Shown: positions 33,478 through 43,106 of the stretch, in pieces
Position numbering within the stretch: position 1 is the stretch's first letter
Layout: each line of letters begins with the position of its first letter
Assembly (NCBI GenBank): GCA_035649635.1
Contig: DASRJE010000165.1
Coordinates: 1 to 64,000, forward strand
Direction: 5' to 3'
DNA: 64,000 nucleotides
DNA from: Gp6-AA40 sp035649635
GTDB taxonomy: Bacteria > Acidobacteriota > Vicinamibacteria > Vicinamibacterales > UBA2999
Translations under genes and position numbers: made by a program
Notes under the pieces: generated by a model
Database searches by the model: none
Told to the model about the DNA's origin: nothing
Seen by the model: only the letters and a program-made list of their open reading frames with translations

Positions 33478-34254
33478 ATGCGTTTCCGAGCCTTCTTGTT
33501 CGCGGTCGCCGGCGTTATTGGCCTTCTTGCGCCGGCCAACAGCCAGATCCTGACCGTGGATCATCCTGGACAGTACACCCAGGACGACATCGCACGCGGC
33601 GGCCTCTCTTACAACGCGCAATGCTTCCAATGCCACGGGCGCGATGGCGACCAGATTTCGGGCATCGATCTTCGGCGTGGTCTGTTCCGGCGCTCGCAGT
33701 CCGATGAGGATCTGGCGCAGACGATCACACGCGGCACCCCGGGCGGGATGCCGGCATTCAAACTCGACCCCGCCGAGCTCACCGGCATCGTCGCCTTCAT
33801 TCGCGCCGGGTTCGACACGAGCGCGTCGGTGAGGGTTGGAGACGCCGCTCGGGGGCGCGCAGTCTTCCAGGGCAAAGGCGAATGCGCCTCGTGTCATCGT
33901 GTGGCCGGACAGGGTCCGCGCGTGGCTCCCGATTTGAGCGATATCGGAATCGCTCGCGCGCCGGCTGTGCTCGAACGCTCAGTCCGCGATCCTGCCTCGG
34001 CCTTGCTTCCGATCAACCGCCCCGTCCGGATCGTGATGCGTGATGGAAGAACGATCCGCGGACGCCGATTGAACGAAGACACCCACACCGTGCAGCTCAT
34101 CGACGAGAAAGAGCGGCTGGTGTCGATCGTCAAGAAGGACGTGCGATCGTTCGACGTCGCGAAGGAGTCGGCGATGCCGGCCTACGCGGGGAAGTTGAGC
34201 AACGACGAGATCGCCGATGTCGTGGCGTATCTGCTGACGCTGCGTCGCCAGTAG
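33478..34254 (+). CDS. Diheme cytochrome c, partner of the second PQQ dehydrogenase
   Basis: The ATG at 33478 gives 258 residues with a signal peptide (to about residue 22). CXXCH motifs lie at 49-53 (CFQCH) and 136-140 (CASCH). It is a paralog of the cytochrome at 26316: a shared GxMP motif, a RPVRIVMRDGRTIRG-like strand, and the same terminal DEIADVVAYLLTL helix. The PQQ dehydrogenase gene follows after a 71-bp gap containing a repeat hairpin. Confidence 0.9.
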   Translation: MRFRAFLFAVAGVIGLLAPANSQILTVDHPGQYTQDDIARGGLSYNAQCFQCHGRDGDQISGIDLRRGLFRRSQSDEDLAQTITRGTPGGMPAFKLDPAELTGIVAFIRAGFDTSASVRVGDAARGRAVFQGKGECASCHRVAGQGPRVAPDLSDIGIARAPAVLERSVRDPASALLPINRPVRIVMRDGRTIRGRRLNEDTHTVQLIDEKERLVSIVKKDVRSFDVAKESAMPAYAGKLSNDEIADVVAYLLTLRRQ

Positions 34255-34256
34255 AA

Positions 34257-34308
34257 GACACCGGGTGTGATTTCCGGTCGCCTTAGGTTGGAAATCACAC
34301 CCGGTGTC
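34257..34308. repeat. GACACCGGGTGTGATTTCC inverted repeat in the cytochrome-PQQ operon
   Basis: Perfect 19-bp arms (34257-34275 and 34290-34308) with a 14-bp loop lie between the cytochrome stop and the PQQ start at 34326. The structure may attenuate or stabilise the transcript, or be a mobile repeat insertion. Confidence 0.65.
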
Positions 34309-34325
34309 ATTTCTGAGGATGGTGT

Positions 34326-35972
34326 ATGACACGACATGTAGCGCTGAGCGCTTTGTTGATCGTGACGGCGTTGTCGACTATCGACGCGCAGGTGACCTCC
34401 GATCGTTTGCTGAAGGCGGCGGACGAGCCGCAGAACTGGATCACGTACTCCGGCGGCTACGCCGGCCACCGTCACAGCCAACTGACGCAGATCACGCCTG
34501 CCAACGTCAAGAACCTCGAGCTCAAATGGATCCTGCCAAACCAGGTGTTCGGTGCGTGGCAGTCCACGCCCATCGTCGTTGACGGGATCATGTACGTCAC
34601 GCAGCGACCCAACGATGTCCTGGCGGTCGATGCAAAAACGGGCCGAGTCTTCTGGCAATACCGCTATACCGTTTCTCCAGACGCGCGCGTATGCTGTGGC
34701 GCCAACAACCGCGGAGTCGCGATTCTCGGCGACACGCTCTACATGGGCACGCTCGATGCGCATCTCGTCGCGATCGATCGGACGACGGGACGCTCGCTGT
34801 GGGACGTCACTGTCGGTGATCCCAAGCTTGGCTACTCGATCACGATGGCGCCACTCGTCGTCAAGGACAAGGTGCTCGTGGGATCGGGTGGCGGCGAGTA
34901 CGGTATTCGCGGTTTCATTGCCGCGTTCGACGCCAAAACGGGGAAGGAACTCTGGCGCGTGTATACGATTCCTGGGCCGGGGGAGAAGGGCAACGAGTCG
35001 TGGTCCGGTGATTCCTGGAAATCAGGAGGAGCCTCTGTCTGGGTGACGCCCTCCTATGATCCGGCGCTCAACCTGACGTACTGGGGCGTCGGCAATCCCG
35101 GCCCCGACTTCAATCCTGCCCAGCGCATGGGCGACAACCTGTACACAGATTCCGTCCTGGCGCTCGATCCCGACACCGGGGCACTCAAGTGGTACTTCCA
35201 GTTCTCGCCGCACGATCCCTACGATTACGACTCCGTCCAGATCGGCGTGCTCGCCGATATCAATTGGAAGGGCACACCCACGAAAGCGATCCTCTGGGGC
35301 AATCGAAACGGTTTCTTCTACGTGCTCGATCGCACGAACGGAAAGTTTCTTTCAGCGACGCCGTTCGTGAAAGTCAACTGGGCGAGCGGCATCGACGACA
35401 AGGGACGGCCCATTCCGACGCCACAACCTGAAGGGCAACCAACGTGGCCGGGTGTGCAAGGCGGCACCAACTGGTACTCACCGTCCTATAGCCCTCGCAC
35501 GGGGCTGTTCTACCTCTCGGCCTGGGACGGTTACGCGTCGATCTTCAAGCCTGAGAGCTCGCAGTACGTTCCAGGACGCAATTTCCTGGGTGGTGGCGCA
35601 ACACCGTACGCGGGCGTGACGGGTGCGCCGGGTGTGCGGGTTGGTCGTGCGACGCCGATCAACACGTGGACAGATGCGGCCGGCAATGGCGCTGTGATCG
35701 CCATCGACCCACTGACTGGCCAGAAGAAATGGACGTTCAAGCAGTTCGATGTCACCGACAGCGGCAACCTCACGACCGCCACTGATCTTCTGTTCACCGG
35801 CGGGCGCGAGGGATACTTCTATGCGCTCGACGCGCGCACCGGGGCCGAGCTGTGGAAGGCGAGCCTCGGCGGTCAGATCGCTAACGGGCCCATGACGTAC
35901 TCGGTCGATGGAAAGCAGTACGTCGCGGTGATATCGGGCAACTCGCTCATCGCTTTTGCGCTACGCGATTGA
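34326..35972 (+). CDS. PQQ-dependent dehydrogenase (quinoprotein)
   Basis: A 548-residue paralog of the protein at 24721. The signal peptide is short. Vicinal cysteines are Cys123-Cys124 (VCCGANN), with Glu191 (GEYGIRG), Asn257 (YWGVGN) and Asp300-Tyr301-Asp302 in PHDPYDYDS. The DYD motif is the known marker of lanthanide-type enzymes. The last blades (GYFYALDARTGAELWKASLGG) are conserved. Electrons presumably pass to the diheme cytochrome upstream. The substrate is undetermined. Confidence 0.92.
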   Translation: MTRHVALSALLIVTALSTIDAQVTSDRLLKAADEPQNWITYSGGYAGHRHSQLTQITPANVKNLELKWILPNQVFGAWQSTPIVVDGIMYVTQRPNDVLAVDAKTGRVFWQYRYTVSPDARVCCGANNRGVAILGDTLYMGTLDAHLVAIDRTTGRSLWDVTVGDPKLGYSITMAPLVVKDKVLVGSGGGEYGIRGFIAAFDAKTGKELWRVYTIPGPGEKGNESWSGDSWKSGGASVWVTPSYDPALNLTYWGVGNPGPDFNPAQRMGDNLYTDSVLALDPDTGALKWYFQFSPHDPYDYDSVQIGVLADINWKGTPTKAILWGNRNGFFYVLDRTNGKFLSATPFVKVNWASGIDDKGRPIPTPQPEGQPTWPGVQGGTNWYSPSYSPRTGLFYLSAWDGYASIFKPESSQYVPGRNFLGGGATPYAGVTGAPGVRVGRATPINTWTDAAGNGAVIAIDPLTGQKKWTFKQFDVTDSGNLTTATDLLFTGGREGYFYALDARTGAELWKASLGGQIANGPMTYSVDGKQYVAVISGNSLIAFALRD

Positions 35973-36012
35973 CCTCACTCGCGCTTGCGGGGTGCATTCC
36001 GCAATACTTGTC

Positions 36013-36040
36013 GGAGCGTTGGCCGAGCGGGTGAGACGGA
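36013..36040 (+). other. tRNA-Ser-like 5' fragment
   Basis: GGAGCGTTGGCCGAGCGGGTGA resembles the acceptor stem and D-arm of a tRNA-Ser. The anticodon arm, variable arm and 3' acceptor do not follow within the expected distance, so this is not a functional tRNA. It may be a tRNA remnant left by integration, or chance similarity. Confidence 0.3.
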
Positions 36041-36081
36041 GCTTCGAGTTCATGCGCCCCCGAACGGCGGCGTCAGACTTC

Positions 36082-36927
36082 CTAGCTTCGGACACGTCGC
36101 TGCATCGCGAATGACGCCAGATACAAGGATGCTGCCGGAACGATCCCGAAAACAAAGACCATCACACCGTCCACACCGCTTGCACCAGCCGACATGACCG
36201 CGAACGCGACCACATGAACAATGGCGGCAATTTTCAAGGCGCGGTTCCGAGTAAGCGTTCGAACCCAGTGGTGAATGGGTAGCCTTAGCAGCACGACGGC
36301 ATTCAGCACGAAGAGCAGACTGCCAAGAACTGTGGGAATGCCAACCTCCGTCATGAGCATGCTGCCGAGCATGACAAAGAGCACGACGGCACCGGCAAAG
36401 AGGGCGTAAATGCTGGACAACACAGCGTAGATCTTTCCGCCTGGTTCGTCCGGAGGCCATTTGCCGCCAAGCGCCGTAATGGTGGAGCCTGTCAGGTCCC
36501 AGACGTCGGCATTGAGTCGGCTCGTCCTCACGTCTACCGCATTCATTCTCGCCAAAGGGCGCAGTTCCTCCGGCAGGCTCTCTAAAGCGGGCATGCTGGC
36601 TCCGTCCAACAGGACCGGGATGACTCTGACGCCTCGCCGAATCGCGGTTGCAACCTCCACTCGCACCCAATCCTGCGGGTCGTGAATGCGCGTTTGACCG
36701 GCGCCGTCTTCGCCGGCCCACCTCTTCCCAATCAATGCCAGCAGCACGTCACACTGATCGACGGCCGACTCCAACTGCTTGACGAAGTCGGCACCCGGTG
36801 CAATTCCCAGCACGTCCATGAACACATGGTTCTTGGGGAGATGTTCGACAAGTCGGTCGGAAATGGCATGGGAGAAGCCCGCCGCATCGTCTCGACGGTA
36901 GCTGATGAAGACTCGTCCCTTGGTCAT
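36082..36927 (-). CDS. TIR-domain protein with multiple C-terminal transmembrane helices
   Basis: The ATG at 36927 gives 281 residues. Residues about 1-130 are a TIR domain: RVFISYRRDDAAGFSHAI at the start, VFMDVLGIAPGADF, and DWVRVEVATAIRRGVRVIPVLL, where Glu91 matches the catalytic Glu position of TIR NADases such as SARM1. Four transmembrane helices fill the rest. NAD cleavage or recruitment signalling at the membrane are both possible. It stands next to a pseudogene and a tRNA-like fragment. No Thoeris or CBASS partner is visible. Confidence 0.82.
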   Translation of the reverse strand: MTKGRVFISYRRDDAAGFSHAISDRLVEHLPKNHVFMDVLGIAPGADFVKQLESAVDQCDVLLALIGKRWAGEDGAGQTRIHDPQDWVRVEVATAIRRGVRVIPVLLDGASMPALESLPEELRPLARMNAVDVRTSRLNADVWDLTGSTITALGGKWPPDEPGGKIYAVLSSIYALFAGAVVLFVMLGSMLMTEVGIPTVLGSLLFVLNAVVLLRLPIHHWVRTLTRNRALKIAAIVHVVAFAVMSAGASGVDGVMVFVFGIVPAASLYLASFAMQRRVRS

Positions 36928-37036
36928 GGTTTGCGAACCCGTCCGGCGCAATTGTCCTGGGAGGCCGACTCACGGTCAACTCTCTGTGCGCTGGCGTCTG
37001 CGCGTAGAGCTCACGCTGTCGAGAAAACCGCTCACT

Positions 37037-37390
37037 TCAGAACGACACTTGCGCCCCGAGCTTGAGCAGCCTGCTGGCACGATCGCCTGCGGCCGCGCCC
37101 ATGCGGCGCCGTCGGTGCCATACGCCCCGTTCATCCTGAGCACGTTGTTCGAGTTGAACAGGTTGTCGAAATCCAACATCCCGCGCAGTCGCACCGACCT
37201 CAAAGTGATGCGCTTGGCGATCCGCATGTCGAACTGGTTGGTGCGCCCTGGATAGAGCGTGCCCGCCTCGACGACATTGATCGCGACGTTACCGCCCGAT
37301 GAAAGAGGACGACCGAGCGATGGCTGGATCTAAGCGTTGGGCCACGTAGTTGGCGGGCAGGCCGAAGTAGTTGTAATCGAAGTCCTCACC
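37037..37390 (-). pseudogene. Decayed 3' end of a TonB-dependent receptor
   Basis: One minus-strand frame encodes NVVEAGTLYPGRTNQFDM and RGMLDFDNLFNSNNVLRMNG, typical of the last strands of an acidobacterial TonB receptor. After a frameshift at about 37077 the next frame ends LLKLGAQVSF at a stop (37037-37039). Another shift near 37320 separates an upstream FDYNYFGLPANY segment. Sequence farther upstream was not recognised. It could be a genuine pseudogene or contain sequencing errors. The 37391-37616 gap shows no other gene. Confidence 0.65.
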
Positions 37391-37616
37391 GAGGAGGAAC
37401 GCGACCGCGTGAGCGAAGGCGCCCCGTTTTGGACAGCGGTGCTGAAGGAAGTAGTGGTGCTGTTCGATCGATCCTCGACGACCACTGGACAGGTTCTGAT
37501 AGTGGGGAAGGCGTCGAAGAAAAGGCGCAACACGGTTTCTGATGGTTCCTGTAAGCGTCCTGCCATACACTGATTCCCCCTTGCGCTGAATCAAGCGCTC
37601 ACCCAGGATTCGCAAC

Positions 37617-40337
37617 GTGAGGTTGACCACCGGCGCACGCCTCGGTCCGTATCACGTGCTCGGGCTCCTCGGGGCCGGCGGCATGGGCGAGGTCTACAAG
37701 GCGCGGGACGTCCGTCTCGATCGCACGGTCGCCATCAAGGTTCTGTCCCGGGAGTTCGCTGCCAACCGCGACCGGCGAGAGCGGTTCGAGCGTGAAGCGC
37801 GCGCCGTCGCGGCGCTCAATCATCCGAACATCTGCGATCTGCACGATGTCGGCGAGGCCCCGGACCCGGAGGCGCAGGGCTCGCAGACGGATTCAATTCC
37901 GTTCCTGGTCATGGAGTACCTCGAGGGGCAGACGCTCGCCGACCGCCTCGTCAGAGGTCCCTTGCCGATTCGAGAAGTTCTGCGCCATGCGATCGAGCTC
38001 GCCAGCGCCCTCGATCACGCGCATCAGCAGGGTCTCGTCCACCGTGATCTCAAGCCTGGCAACGTGATGCTGACCAGGGACGGCGCGAAGCTGCTCGACT
38101 TCGGCCTCGCGAAACTGCGGCCGGCTCCCGACCTCATCTCCCTCCCCACGATCTCCCCGGAGGATCCGCTCACCGTGGAGAAAGCGCTCCTCGGCACATT
38201 TCCGTACATGTCGCCGGAACAACTGGCCGGGCGCGATACCGACGCGCGCAGCGATCTCTTCGCGTTTGGCGCGATGCTCTACGAGATGGCGAGCGGGCGT
38301 CGAGCCTTCGAGGGATCGACAACGGCGACGCTGATCGGCGCGATCCTCCACACTGATCCTCCTCCGCTGTCTTCCGTCGAGCCGCTGACGCCGCCGGCGT
38401 TGGATCGTGTGGTCTCGCGCTGCCTCGCCAAGGATCCCGAGAACCGCTGGCAGACCGCGCGCGATCTGATGCTGGAGTTGAAGTGGATCGCCGAGCACGC
38501 GCAGCAGTCGTTGACCCCTGTCGCGCGTCCGGTTCGGAAGACCTGGAAGGTCGGTCTGCTTGCCGCTGCAGTGCTGGCAATTCTCGCCACCGTGGTGACT
38601 GCATTCAACGTCGCATACGCGCGCCGCGGCCCGACCGGCGCGGCCATGATGCGCCTGACGTTTTCGCCGCCCGAGGGACTGACGCTGGCCGACCTCGACA
38701 TCGGTGGGCCGGTCATGATCTCACCGGACGGACGGCAACTGGCCTTCGTGGCAACCGGGCAGGACGGCAGGCAACTGCTCTGGGTCCGTCCGCTCGAGTC
38801 GCTCGACGCGCGTGCGCTGCCGGAGACCGATGGCGCGGTCCTCCCGTTCTGGTCGCCGGACAGCGAGTCCCTTGGCTTCTTCTCGCAGGGGAAACTCAAG
38901 AGGATCCAGATCGACGGCCCGGCCCCCCAAACGCTGTGCGATGCCATTCTGCCGCGCGGAGGCACGTGGAGCCGCCACGGTGAAATTCTCTTCGCAGCCA
39001 ACGTCGCCCGCGCGTTGTACCGGATTCCCGCCGCTGGGGGCATCGCCGTGCCGCTCCCGGCCGACGGCTTCAATACGGAGCGACATTGGCCGGTGTTCCT
39101 CCCGGACGGCCGTCACTACGTGTACTTCGCCCGGCCGCAGCAGTGGGGCATATTCATCGCTACGCTCGATTCCTCCGACGTGAGGCTCCTGTTGAGTGAC
39201 TACGTCAGCGTCGATTACGCGCCGGGATATCTCCTGGGTCTCGTTGGATCATCGAGAAGCACGAGAGCCGGCACGTTGATGGCCCATCCCTTCGATCCCG
39301 CACGCCTCGAGCTGATCGCTGAACCCTCACCAGTGGCAGAACGGATCGAGTATGTGGACGGGATAGCCCGCGGGGCGTTCTCGGTATCCGAGAACGGGAC
39401 CCTCGTCTACGCGACCATGAAGATGCCGACGACGCCGTTGACCTGGTTCGATCGAGACGGACGCTCGATTGGCAATGTCGGAGGGTCCGTCTCCTACATA
39501 GGTCCTTCGCTCTCTCCTGACGAAATGACTGTTGCCGCCGAACGGCTCGATCCCGACACACGGGCGAGCGATTTGTGGTTGATCGACACCGCACGAGGCG
39601 TGTCCTCACGATTGACGTCGGATCCGGCTGGAGATTGGAAAGCCACCTGGTCGCCCCAAGGCGATCGGATCGTTTTCGCATCGCCGCGAGGTTCGCCGCC
39701 CAACCTGTATCAGAAGCACGTAAGCGGAAGCGGCATGGAGGAGCGGCTGATCACGTCGTCCGACAATTCGCAGCCCAGCGACTGGTCTCCCGATGGCCGA
39801 TTCATCGCCTACGCCAGCCAGCATCCGACCAGCCAGTGGGATCTGTGGCTCCTCCCGATGTCCATCGCACCGGAAACAGACCGTAAACCGGTTTCCTACC
39901 TGCAATCGAAGTTCAACGAGAACCTCGGACAGTTTTCGCCAAACGGACGGTGGCTGGCGTACGTCTCCGATGAGTCCGGCATCAACGAGGTGTACGTCGG
40001 GACGTTGCCCAAATTCACGTTCGCGCGGCAGATCTCGGCCAACGGCGGCAGCCGGCCGAGATGGCGCGCGAATGGACGCGAGCTTTTCTATGTCGCCGCC
40101 GATGGAACGTTGATGGCGGTGAGCGTGAAGCCCGGGGACAACTTCGAGGCAAGCGCACCAGTCGTGCTGTTCAAGACGGGGATTCCACGGACCGGGGTCA
40201 GCGGCTCATACGTGTATACGCTGGACTATGCCGTGGCGCGTGACGGCCAGCGCTTCTTGATCAGCACCGCCAACGGCCAGTCCACTGCTTCGACGAACGT
40301 CATCCTCAACTGGACCGCGGCACTCGCCCCGCGGTGA
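37617..40337 (+). CDS. Ser/Thr protein kinase with extracytoplasmic TolB-like propeller
   Basis: The GTG start gives a 906-residue protein. The kinase domain (about 8-280) has a GAGGMGEVY loop, Lys41, the catalytic Asp144 in HRDLKPGN and Asp161 of DFG. A transmembrane helix lies at about 311-332. The extracytoplasmic part has repeated TolB/WD40-type blades (SPDGRQLAFVA, SPDSESLGFFS, SPQGDRIVFAS, SPDGRFIAYAS, SPNGRWLAYVS). This is the propeller-linked PknB-like layout typical of acidobacteria. The FHA regulator at 43406 is a plausible partner. It converges on the TonB receptor gene with 6 bp between them. Confidence 0.93.
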   Translation: MRLTTGARLGPYHVLGLLGAGGMGEVYKARDVRLDRTVAIKVLSREFAANRDRRERFEREARAVAALNHPNICDLHDVGEAPDPEAQGSQTDSIPFLVMEYLEGQTLADRLVRGPLPIREVLRHAIELASALDHAHQQGLVHRDLKPGNVMLTRDGAKLLDFGLAKLRPAPDLISLPTISPEDPLTVEKALLGTFPYMSPEQLAGRDTDARSDLFAFGAMLYEMASGRRAFEGSTTATLIGAILHTDPPPLSSVEPLTPPALDRVVSRCLAKDPENRWQTARDLMLELKWIAEHAQQSLTPVARPVRKTWKVGLLAAAVLAILATVVTAFNVAYARRGPTGAAMMRLTFSPPEGLTLADLDIGGPVMISPDGRQLAFVATGQDGRQLLWVRPLESLDARALPETDGAVLPFWSPDSESLGFFSQGKLKRIQIDGPAPQTLCDAILPRGGTWSRHGEILFAANVARALYRIPAAGGIAVPLPADGFNTERHWPVFLPDGRHYVYFARPQQWGIFIATLDSSDVRLLLSDYVSVDYAPGYLLGLVGSSRSTRAGTLMAHPFDPARLELIAEPSPVAERIEYVDGIARGAFSVSENGTLVYATMKMPTTPLTWFDRDGRSIGNVGGSVSYIGPSLSPDEMTVAAERLDPDTRASDLWLIDTARGVSSRLTSDPAGDWKATWSPQGDRIVFASPRGSPPNLYQKHVSGSGMEERLITSSDNSQPSDWSPDGRFIAYASQHPTSQWDLWLLPMSIAPETDRKPVSYLQSKFNENLGQFSPNGRWLAYVSDESGINEVYVGTLPKFTFARQISANGGSRPRWRANGRELFYVAADGTLMAVSVKPGDNFEASAPVVLFKTGIPRTGVSGSYVYTLDYAVARDGQRFLISTANGQSTASTNVILNWTAALAPR

Positions 40338-40343
40338 CAGCGT

Positions 40344-43106
40344 TCAGAAGTCCACGCGGATCCCCAGTTGCACTTCGCGCGGCGCGGCCGCGTCGGTTGG
40401 TCTGCCGAAGGTCGTGCTTCGCGCCACGCCGTCGAACGCAATCCAGTTGCTGTGGTTGAACAGGTTGAACACCTCGGCGATGAGCTCGATCCGCCGGGCG
40501 CCGAACCCGAACGCCTTCGAGAGGCGGGCGTCGACCTGCCAGGAGTCGCCGCCTCTCGCCGAGTTGCGCGACACGCCGGCGGGCCGATCGGTTCGAGACC
40601 CATCCCTGTTGTTGTCGTCGCCGGTGGTCACGTTGTACGGCAGCGCGCTGCGAGCGGTCAGGATCGACGTCAGACGAACGCCGAGTCCCAGGTCTACGTT
40701 CGCGCTCCCCGCCAGGCGGTGTCGTGCGTCGCTCGCGCTGGGACCCCATTCGGCGGCCCAGTCACGTTGGTCCTGTGGCACGAAGTCCCAGTCTTCGGTG
40801 TCGCGCTCGGCGCGCGACAGCGTGTAAGCGACGGCGTATGAGTAGTGGCGCGAATGCGGCTTCTGCACGCCTATGAGAAGGGCGCGATACGAGGACCGGC
40901 CCTCGGTCTCACGCACGGTGATCTGCTGGAAATTGGAGTCGGGCCGTGTGCGCAGCGGGTCGTCGAGATTGGGGTAGTTGCCGTCGCTCAGCCGCAACAG
41001 GTTGCGCCCGCGCGCCCAGACCGCGTCCGCCGTCATCGAGAGCGGACCGCGGACGTGACGGAGGCCGACGCTGGCTTGCTCCGTATACGGTGTCCTGATT
41101 GAATCTGCGAACCGCCTGCCGTTTGGCGCGACGCTTGTCGGAGCTCCGGCCCGATTCGGGTTGAAGCCGTACGGGTCCGGATAACCCGGATTGTCCACCT
41201 GTGTGCGAAACACCTGGCTGCCTCTGATCGTGTTGACGAGCGCCATGAACAGAACCGCATCGTAGTAGACGCCGTAGTTGCCGCGGATTGTGGTTCTGCC
41301 GTCGCGCGATGGATCGAAGGCCACGCCGATGCGCGGCGCGATGTTATCGGCATCGCGTGCCACACGAACGGCGTCCTCGTAATCCCAGCGGACTCCAAGG
41401 TTCAATGTCAGGCGCGATGCCGGTTGCCACTGGTCCTGAAAGAAAACCGTATACAACTGCGAGCTCACATCGTAGAAGGGCTCTCCGCCGTTGCGCTGGT
41501 ACTGCCGAGGGTACGTCGCGCGGTCCGCCGCGGCGAACGGACGGTCCACCGTGAAGGTCCATGTGCCGTCGAAGTTGGCAGGCTGGAACCCGTTGATGTC
41601 GATCGCGGACGCATCGACACCGCCCTTGAACGCGTGGTCGCCCAACCTGTCGGATACCAGATACGTCAGCGTGTTGGCGAACTGCCAGCGCCGCTCGGTG
41701 CGACGTTCGGGCGCGAGATTGGCCTTCCCCAGGAAGAGCCCGGGGTAGTCATACGTCTCGCACCCGGGACAGTATGCGTCTACGTTGGTGTCTTCCATCC
41801 GTCGTGCGAACTGGAATCGAAATTCGTTCAAGCCCCTCGCGCCGAGCACGTGATTGTCGAGCACTGCGAGATCGCCGTCGTCAATGGTACGGTCCAGGCG
41901 CCGCTCGGGCGCGGACAGGCCAGGCAGCCGGTCGATCGACACGTTGGTCACCGTGGTCCGGTCCAGCCGTGACCGCATGATCAGCGTGTTCGCCGTGCCG
42001 AGGACGATATCGCCTCGAGCAAAGAGCTGAGGCCTGCGACGCTCCGCGGGAAGGTGGGTAGGCGCGCCGGGCCGGAACACCTGCAGAACGCCAGACGTCA
42101 CGATATTCTCGCTGTCCCGCCGCGTGTGCTCCACGGAGCCAAAGAAGAATGCGCGGTTACGGACGACCGCTCCGCCGAAGAACCCTCCCAGGATCTGCTG
42201 TTCCAGCCTGGTCTTTTCGTCGGGTGGATTCGTCAAGCGCGCTGCCGCGCTCGTGGCATTCCAGCCGTCGTCGCGGTGGTAGTAGACCACGCGGCCGGCT
42301 GGCTCGTTGATGCCGGATTTGGTCAGCACGCTGATAACGGCGCCGGCGGCATGACCGTACTCCGCGCTGAAACTGTTCGACAATACGACGAACTCTTTCA
42401 CGCTATCGAGCGACACGCCGCTGCGCGCGTTCGACGTCAGATGGTCGTCGAGGCTCAAGCCGTCGACGAGCACCGCATTGTTACGGCCGATCATGCCCGA
42501 CGTTACGACCGTCGTGTTGATGGGATTCGCCAGGATTCCCGGGGTCAGGAGGGCGAGGTTCGCGAAGTCCCGCGCAGCGACAGGCAGTTCGTCGATCTCC
42601 TTCGTGGTGAACGTGCGGCCCAACGCAGTTTTGGAGATCGCCGCAAATGGGATGACGCCCGCTACTGTCTCGCGGATGGTGACGCCTTCGACCTCGAGAA
42701 CCACGTCGTGCTCGGCCTCCGCGCTGATCGTCAGCTGGACGTTGGACCGAACGTCGGTAACGAACCCCGCTAACGCGGTCTGCATTTCGTATTGCCCCGG
42801 AGGTAGCCCTACCAGGCGAAAGTTGCCAGTGCCATCGGAGAGGACAGCCCGCACCTGGCCGGTGTCGAGGTTCTTCAGAGTGATGGTGGCGCCAGGGATC
42901 ACGCCTCGCTGCTCGTCGTACACAGTTCCGTAAACGGCGGCGAGCGTTGACTGTGCGATCGCCAGACACGGCACGAGCAGGATGGCGCCGGCCACCAGTA
43001 ACCCGCGCCATGCGGCTCCGTTTCGCAAAGGCGATATTGAGGTGGACGAGAGACGCGATTCTATAGTGCCGTTGGCCGAGCGTCGAGGGGTTTCCTGGCG
43101 TTTCAT
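40344..43106 (-). CDS. TonB-dependent receptor with N-terminal carboxypeptidase-regulatory-like domain
   Basis: A 920-residue outer-membrane transporter. A signal peptide (about 35-52) is followed by a carboxypeptidase-regulatory-like beta domain (about 55-135, GTVYDEQRGVIPGATITLKNLDTG). A plug (about 150-290) and a 22-stranded-type barrel follow, with the short final strand REVQLGIRVDF at the C-terminus. The substrate is unknown; these receptors often import glycans or oligomers. It converges on the kinase gene and is divergent from the FHA gene. Confidence 0.92.
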   Translation of the reverse strand: MKRQETPRRSANGTIESRLSSTSISPLRNGAAWRGLLVAGAILLVPCLAIAQSTLAAVYGTVYDEQRGVIPGATITLKNLDTGQVRAVLSDGTGNFRLVGLPPGQYEMQTALAGFVTDVRSNVQLTISAEAEHDVVLEVEGVTIRETVAGVIPFAAISKTALGRTFTTKEIDELPVAARDFANLALLTPGILANPINTTVVTSGMIGRNNAVLVDGLSLDDHLTSNARSGVSLDSVKEFVVLSNSFSAEYGHAAGAVISVLTKSGINEPAGRVVYYHRDDGWNATSAAARLTNPPDEKTRLEQQILGGFFGGAVVRNRAFFFGSVEHTRRDSENIVTSGVLQVFRPGAPTHLPAERRRPQLFARGDIVLGTANTLIMRSRLDRTTVTNVSIDRLPGLSAPERRLDRTIDDGDLAVLDNHVLGARGLNEFRFQFARRMEDTNVDAYCPGCETYDYPGLFLGKANLAPERRTERRWQFANTLTYLVSDRLGDHAFKGGVDASAIDINGFQPANFDGTWTFTVDRPFAAADRATYPRQYQRNGGEPFYDVSSQLYTVFFQDQWQPASRLTLNLGVRWDYEDAVRVARDADNIAPRIGVAFDPSRDGRTTIRGNYGVYYDAVLFMALVNTIRGSQVFRTQVDNPGYPDPYGFNPNRAGAPTSVAPNGRRFADSIRTPYTEQASVGLRHVRGPLSMTADAVWARGRNLLRLSDGNYPNLDDPLRTRPDSNFQQITVRETEGRSSYRALLIGVQKPHSRHYSYAVAYTLSRAERDTEDWDFVPQDQRDWAAEWGPSASDARHRLAGSANVDLGLGVRLTSILTARSALPYNVTTGDDNNRDGSRTDRPAGVSRNSARGGDSWQVDARLSKAFGFGARRIELIAEVFNLFNHSNWIAFDGVARSTTFGRPTDAAAPREVQLGIRVDF

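Noticed and set aside
36013..36090. Functional tRNA-Ser gene
   Set aside because: Only the 5' stem and D-arm are recognisable; the anticodon, variable and T arms are missing.
36082..36927. Thoeris or CBASS defence operon
   Set aside because: No ThsA, cyclase or effector gene is next to the TIR protein; the neighbours are a decayed receptor and a quinoprotein operon.
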